NCBI GenBank assembly: GCA_037179335.1
Contig: JAKZHN010000004.1
Location: 310,001 to 374,000 of the forward strand
Length of the DNA: 64,000 nucleotides
Direction of reading: 5' to 3'
Origin: Cyclaneusma minus
Lineage: Eukaryota; Ascomycota; Leotiomycetes; Marthamycetales; Marthamycetaceae
The notes under the pieces were generated by a model. That model made no database searches. It worked only from the letters and a program-made list of their open reading frames with translations, and was not told the DNA's origin. This document shows positions 60,493-64,000 of this stretch, piece by piece. The position numbers and the translations under genes are program-made. The stretch's first letter is position 1; each line of letters begins with the position of its first letter.

Positions 60493-61779
60493 TCATGCCG
60501 TGTAGGAACTGATGTAGTACTGCAAGCAAGTCAGTAACACCACCGAAATGAAAAGCGATGGGCTACGTACAGTGAGCACTGACTGATCAGCGCCACTTTC
60601 CTCGTTGGGAAGATACACGTAGAGGATGAGAGCGTGCTCGTGAACAAAGCCTAATGTCATCAGCAGAGTTCTCTTTGACACGCAATGGGACCTACAAGCA
60701 ACCACACGGCCACCCATTCTCCCCACACTCAGCACCTTCGACCAATCCTTCCCATCAACCCGAACAGTAGCCCAAGCATCCGGCCCCGCCTCCTTAAACT
60801 TCGTGCTCGCAGCCTCCGCAACACCAGTCTCCCCATCCTCGCACTCCGCCGGATCAAGCTCCGGATTATTCAGCCCCGTCCACAAGCTCGAGATATTCAG
60901 TGCATCATGCTCAATCCTCAGCTTCAAGCTCCCATGCATATTAGCACTCAGCTCCAGCTTCGGAACATTGGCAGCACTATTTCCCAGCCTGCCTCCACTT
61001 GAACGCTCACCAGTAGCCTTTGCCAGCTTGGTAAAGCGGTCAGAAATGGCTTTGAGCTGTATCAAAGACGGAAGCATGACGTGGACATCGGGTTCTCGGA
61101 CTCTGGGCTCGTGGATGCCGGCAACTGTGTCGGGGGCGAGAATGCGGATGGGGATATTCTGGGTCACGATGGCTTCGCGGTCGCGACTGCCGTTGACATC
61201 GAGGCTTTCTTCGCGGAAGGTCTCGTGACCGAAGGGATCTGAACTGTTGCGGTTTTCGACGGGATTGCCGCCTCCGACGGTGCTTCTGATGATGGTTAGA
61301 GAGAGTACTGGCTTGCCATCTTGCTTGGTGAGGCGGAGTGATGCGGCTGTGGCGTTGATGGCGGAGCGGAGGGCGCTCTGGAGAGGTGGGAGAGGCAGTT
61401 CGAGGTTGATGGTGTTTTGTGGGGCTTGCGACTGGATGGCATAGTCGTCGAAGATGGAGTCGATGCCCACTTGTCTGTGGTTTTCTCAGCATTTCGGGCT
61501 CAGAAGCAGATCAAATGCGGTCACTCACGCCCAGACCTGGGTGCCTGTTTCCGGGATCACGGTGAAGCGGATAATCTGGTCATCGAGACAGAGCTTTTCA
61601 ATTCCATCAGTAACTCTCTAATGGACGCCGTTGCAACCAGATCTTACCCAGGTAATGCGACCAAGAGATCCCAATGTCGACGTGAACTCTGCTTCGAGTC
61701 AGAAAGGACGAGAAGTGGTGGTCGAGCTGCACGTACTCGAGAAGGTCTGAATGTTCCGCAACGAAGCTTTGAACCTCAT
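60493..61779 (-). CDS. hus1: Checkpoint clamp subunit Hus1 (9-1-1 complex)
   Basis: Six exons: 61779-61737, 61688-61648, 61593-61529, 61474-60696, 60650-60571 and 60519-60493, with introns of 45-54 nt, several carrying ACTGA-type branch points. Splicing yields 344 residues. The start MRFKASLRNIQTFS and the continuation GSLGRITWLCLDDQIIRFTV are the Hus1 N-terminal pattern, followed by GTQVWAQVGIDSIFDDY. The C-terminus reads CFVHEHALILYVYLP ... VLTYYISSYTA, the family's closing strand. Hus1 forms a PCNA-like ring with Rad1 and Rad9 that is loaded at damaged DNA and activates the Mec1/ATR checkpoint in the nucleus. The small first exons fall outside simple ORF calls, so a single-exon reading starting at the GTG near 61470 would lose the first 50 residues. 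Confidence 0.92.
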
Positions 61780-63267
61780 CTTCGCGATAATTCCAGGACT
61801 CTGCTGCTTGCTACATTCGTTCTTTGACTTCTGCACACAAAAACGCGTAAATTGTCAAATGATGGATAGTTTGGGAGGTTTGAGGCGGAAAGAGATGCGG
61901 ATTGCATGTCTTGAGCCCGGTGTCCGGGAAAATGATCATCCGGTGCACGGACCTCGTAAACTTCTAACTTCAAACCTCACCTCGAGGACTCGAACCTCAT
62001 CTCAAATCTCCCATCTCGATCTCCACTTTCATCTTGAGCATCGGCTTTCATCTCGAGTCTGCGCATAATTGACAGTTTCTTCCTCACGAGCGCAGCCACG
62101 CCTTATATGCCTTGTTTCCGCAGCTTCTCGCGTCTCCGCTGTTCACAAATCACTCTGTCGCTCTGCACTTCAACCTGAAGCCATTGCTACTCCACCTGAT
62201 GTTCCTGAGAGGGAAATCATAAGTTTTCTGGCCCAGGACGGGATATTTGGCCGACTTGTTCTCTTAATTCCAAGTGGAACTGTACGGTTGTGGGACCCAG
62301 AGCAGAATGCGATCTCAGAACGGTTTCTTCTGCAAAGCTTTCTATGCTACAAATAACTTTGCGTCTTTGCCCTTGGTACTTTTGAATTCTGCTAAAACGG
62401 TGCACGTGTGTTTGATTTCATATGCCATTACTTGGGTTTGCTTCTAGCATAGCAGCAGTGGTTCAGGTTTATGCCAATGACGCTACTTTCAAAAAGAGGT
62501 GAACCGAAATCGTGTGCCCTGAAGATTCACCGTCCGTAGAGGCATGAATTCCGACCAAGGGACAAGGTGAAATGCTTCAGCTAGGCAAAATCGTTCTTGA
62601 ATTTCCCATTCGAGGGCCATGCGAGCTTCCTAGCACAGTCCTTCAAATGCAAGTGCAAAGGACTTGAAGAATGAAGATGGGCCGAAGCCTGGTGTTTGAA
62701 GGTCTCTGGCTACAGGTATCATTGAAACATCCGAGACTCAAGTGAGAGAACGGTGATCCTCGGAATCTGGACAGGCCTGTCTGCCGAAAATCCCAAAGAA
62801 CCCCTCTTATACTTGGATGTCAAGATGGACAGGAATCCGGCATGGCCACTGCTGGCTATCAGACATGCTCTACGTCCCGGAAGCTTCTAGATTGGAGCGG
62901 TAGCAGCTGGATTCCTGAATCACGAATCGACGACTACAAGTGTTGAGTTGAGTGAAATGCTCACTTTTCATAGGCAGGAAGTCTACTTCATGTTGTGTTT
63001 TCATGTATCATCACGGTCACCAAGCAGGAGTACACGCAAGTTAGAAACCTCGGCTTTTTGATTGATATAGCCCCACACGCCGGGTTTCTGATCCAGAATC
63101 CATAATGCATCGCCTTGTTTCCTTCCGAAAAATTCTGCGCCTCGATGCTACCAGGCAAAGCTGGCGGTTCCGCAATCGAGTCAGCAAAAAGAGGCATGCT
63201 CACCCGAATCTCCCGCCGCAGGACTGTCAATGAGCTCACAGGCTTAATGACCCCTCGCACACCTTGG
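61780..63267. other. Gene-poor stretch upstream of hus1
   Basis: ORFs up to 128 codons occur on both strands (for example 62069-62356 plus and 62988-63374 minus) without recognisable domains or supported splice sites. Confidence 0.4.
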
Positions 63268-63270
63268 GGC

Positions 63271-63382
63271 CAAGGAGGATGATTTCGTGGGCGGTTTGGG
63301 GTGTTGGAGTCGGCTGGACCAGGTCGAAGCCATGAAATCCTCAACCCCAACAGCCTCCCCGACCACGAAATCATCCTCCTTG
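63271..63382. repeat. Stem-loop with perfect 20 bp arms
   Basis: CAAGGAGGATGATTTCGTGG (63271-63290) and its exact complement (63363-63382) enclose 72 bp in which further weak pairing is visible (GGGGTGTTGG against CCCCAACAGCC). Could be a small MITE or a foldback. Confidence 0.75.
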
Positions 63383-63431
63383 CCCCCTAATATCCTCCTC
63401 GTCCTCGATGGTTGCCGCTACCCTCAATGTA

Positions 63432-63995
63432 CTAGTGCGCACCATCCTCCTTATCACCCTCGTCTCCACCATCCTCGTTCAACACGATCATGTCCTCCGA
63501 ATCCACCCTAGTCTCTCCAACCTCCTCGCCTCCGCTGATATCCAACTCGTTAGCAACCCAGTAAGATGCGTAGCTGGGATTGTGGGAGCCGTCGTTCCGA
63601 AGCGCTCGACGCATCATTCGCAGAGCCAGCTGCCATTGCCCAACCCACATTCCCGAGAAATCCTTATTACGCTTCACTATCTCCGCCGCGTCGCCGTTAA
63701 CCACGTGGTCCAGATACATTTGCCAGGCACTAAAGCAGGCCTTAGCGTCTGACGCGCCCGCGTCCATGCAGATACTGTAGTGTCTATGCCAAACTAATTC
63801 GAGTTTGCGGAAGACTTCATAGGAGGCTCGCTTGCGGTCGTAGAAAAGGAGTTCCTGGTATTCCGTTGGCGTAAAGAAAACAGGCTGTCCTGATCGTCCC
63901 GGCACCACAATCATTGCGGAGTCGCTAAGCTTGGCAGGACGGTCGGCGAGGAATTGATAATATCGTCGCCATGGTGCGGCCGCCTCCGGATCCAT
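63432..63995 (-). CDS. Hypothetical protein, possibly partial at the window edge
   Basis: 187 codons from ATG 63995-63993; the frame is still open at the window edge, so the true start may lie outside. The sequence is protein-like, with Trp/Tyr-rich helical stretches (WRRYYQFLADRPAKL, ELVWHRHYSICMDAG, FSAWQMYLDHVV, MWVGQWQLALRMMRRAL) and an acidic C-terminal tail (EDGGDEGDKEDGAH). I recognise no family. There is no signal peptide or membrane segment. Confidence 0.5.
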   Translation of the reverse strand: MDPEAAAPWRRYYQFLADRPAKLSDSAMIVVPGRSGQPVFFTPTEYQELLFYDRKRASYEVFRKLELVWHRHYSICMDAGASDAKACFSAWQMYLDHVVNGDAAEIVKRNKDFSGMWVGQWQLALRMMRRALRNDGSHNPSYASYWVANELDISGGEEVGETRVDSEDMIVLNEDGGDEGDKEDGAH

Positions 63996-64000
63996 AGCCT

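Noticed and set aside
1..64000. CRISPR arrays, bacterial operons or ribosome-binding sites
   Set aside because: Spliced eukaryotic genes throughout; no regularly spaced identical repeats with unique spacers.

Overview
The window looks like nuclear DNA of a filamentous ascomycete (Pezizomycotina). Genes are compact, with introns of about 45-70 nt carrying GT/AG ends and CTRAY-type branch points. Normal gene-bearing DNA alternates abruptly with two very AT-rich islands. Paired repeats inside the islands differ almost only by C-to-T and G-to-A transitions, the mark of repeat-induced point mutation (RIP). I cannot assign genus or species; a leotiomycete-like fungus is a weak guess.

Region by region: (1) 1-242 holds the 5' part of a minus-strand gene with a mitochondrial presequence. 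(2) 733-28156 is island 1, bounded by a 69 bp terminal inverted repeat and a 9-11 bp target duplication. Inside it lies an LTR pair 24 kb apart (3606-3808 / 27531-27733), in which a second, complete LTR retrotransposon (5293-11122) is nested. (3) 28.2-32.7 kb is a housekeeping block: ATP synthase subunit j, exosome subunit Rrp40, and the ribosome-associated Hsp70 Ssz1. (4) 33.2-37.3 kb is a tandem, same-strand family of small coiled-coil proteins that I cannot name, including one broken copy. (5) 39.2-49.1 kb is island 2, with about 200 bp diverged inverted ends and another complete LTR retrotransposon (42041-47149). (6) 50.3-64 kb carries an RBR ubiquitin ligase with a premature stop, a caspase-like protein with a likely C-terminal frameshift, a GH64-type beta-1,3-glucanase with a membrane tail, the 9-1-1 clamp subunit Hus1, and one unknown edge ORF. 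Sparse DNA lies between them.

The housekeeping genes serve translation and RNA turnover (Ssz1, Rrp40), respiration (Atp18) and DNA-damage signalling (Hus1). Rrp40 and Ssz1 are divergently transcribed, and each has the same 15 bp element at a similar distance and in the same orientation relative to its own start, which suggests co-regulation. The caspase-like gene and the RBR ligase sit next to island 2 and both show coding damage, as is common for accessory genes beside RIP-affected repeats. The best leads for something undescribed are the tandem coiled-coil family with its shared core promoter, and the shared Rrp40/Ssz1 promoter element. All coordinates were read by eye; no alignment or database search was run.
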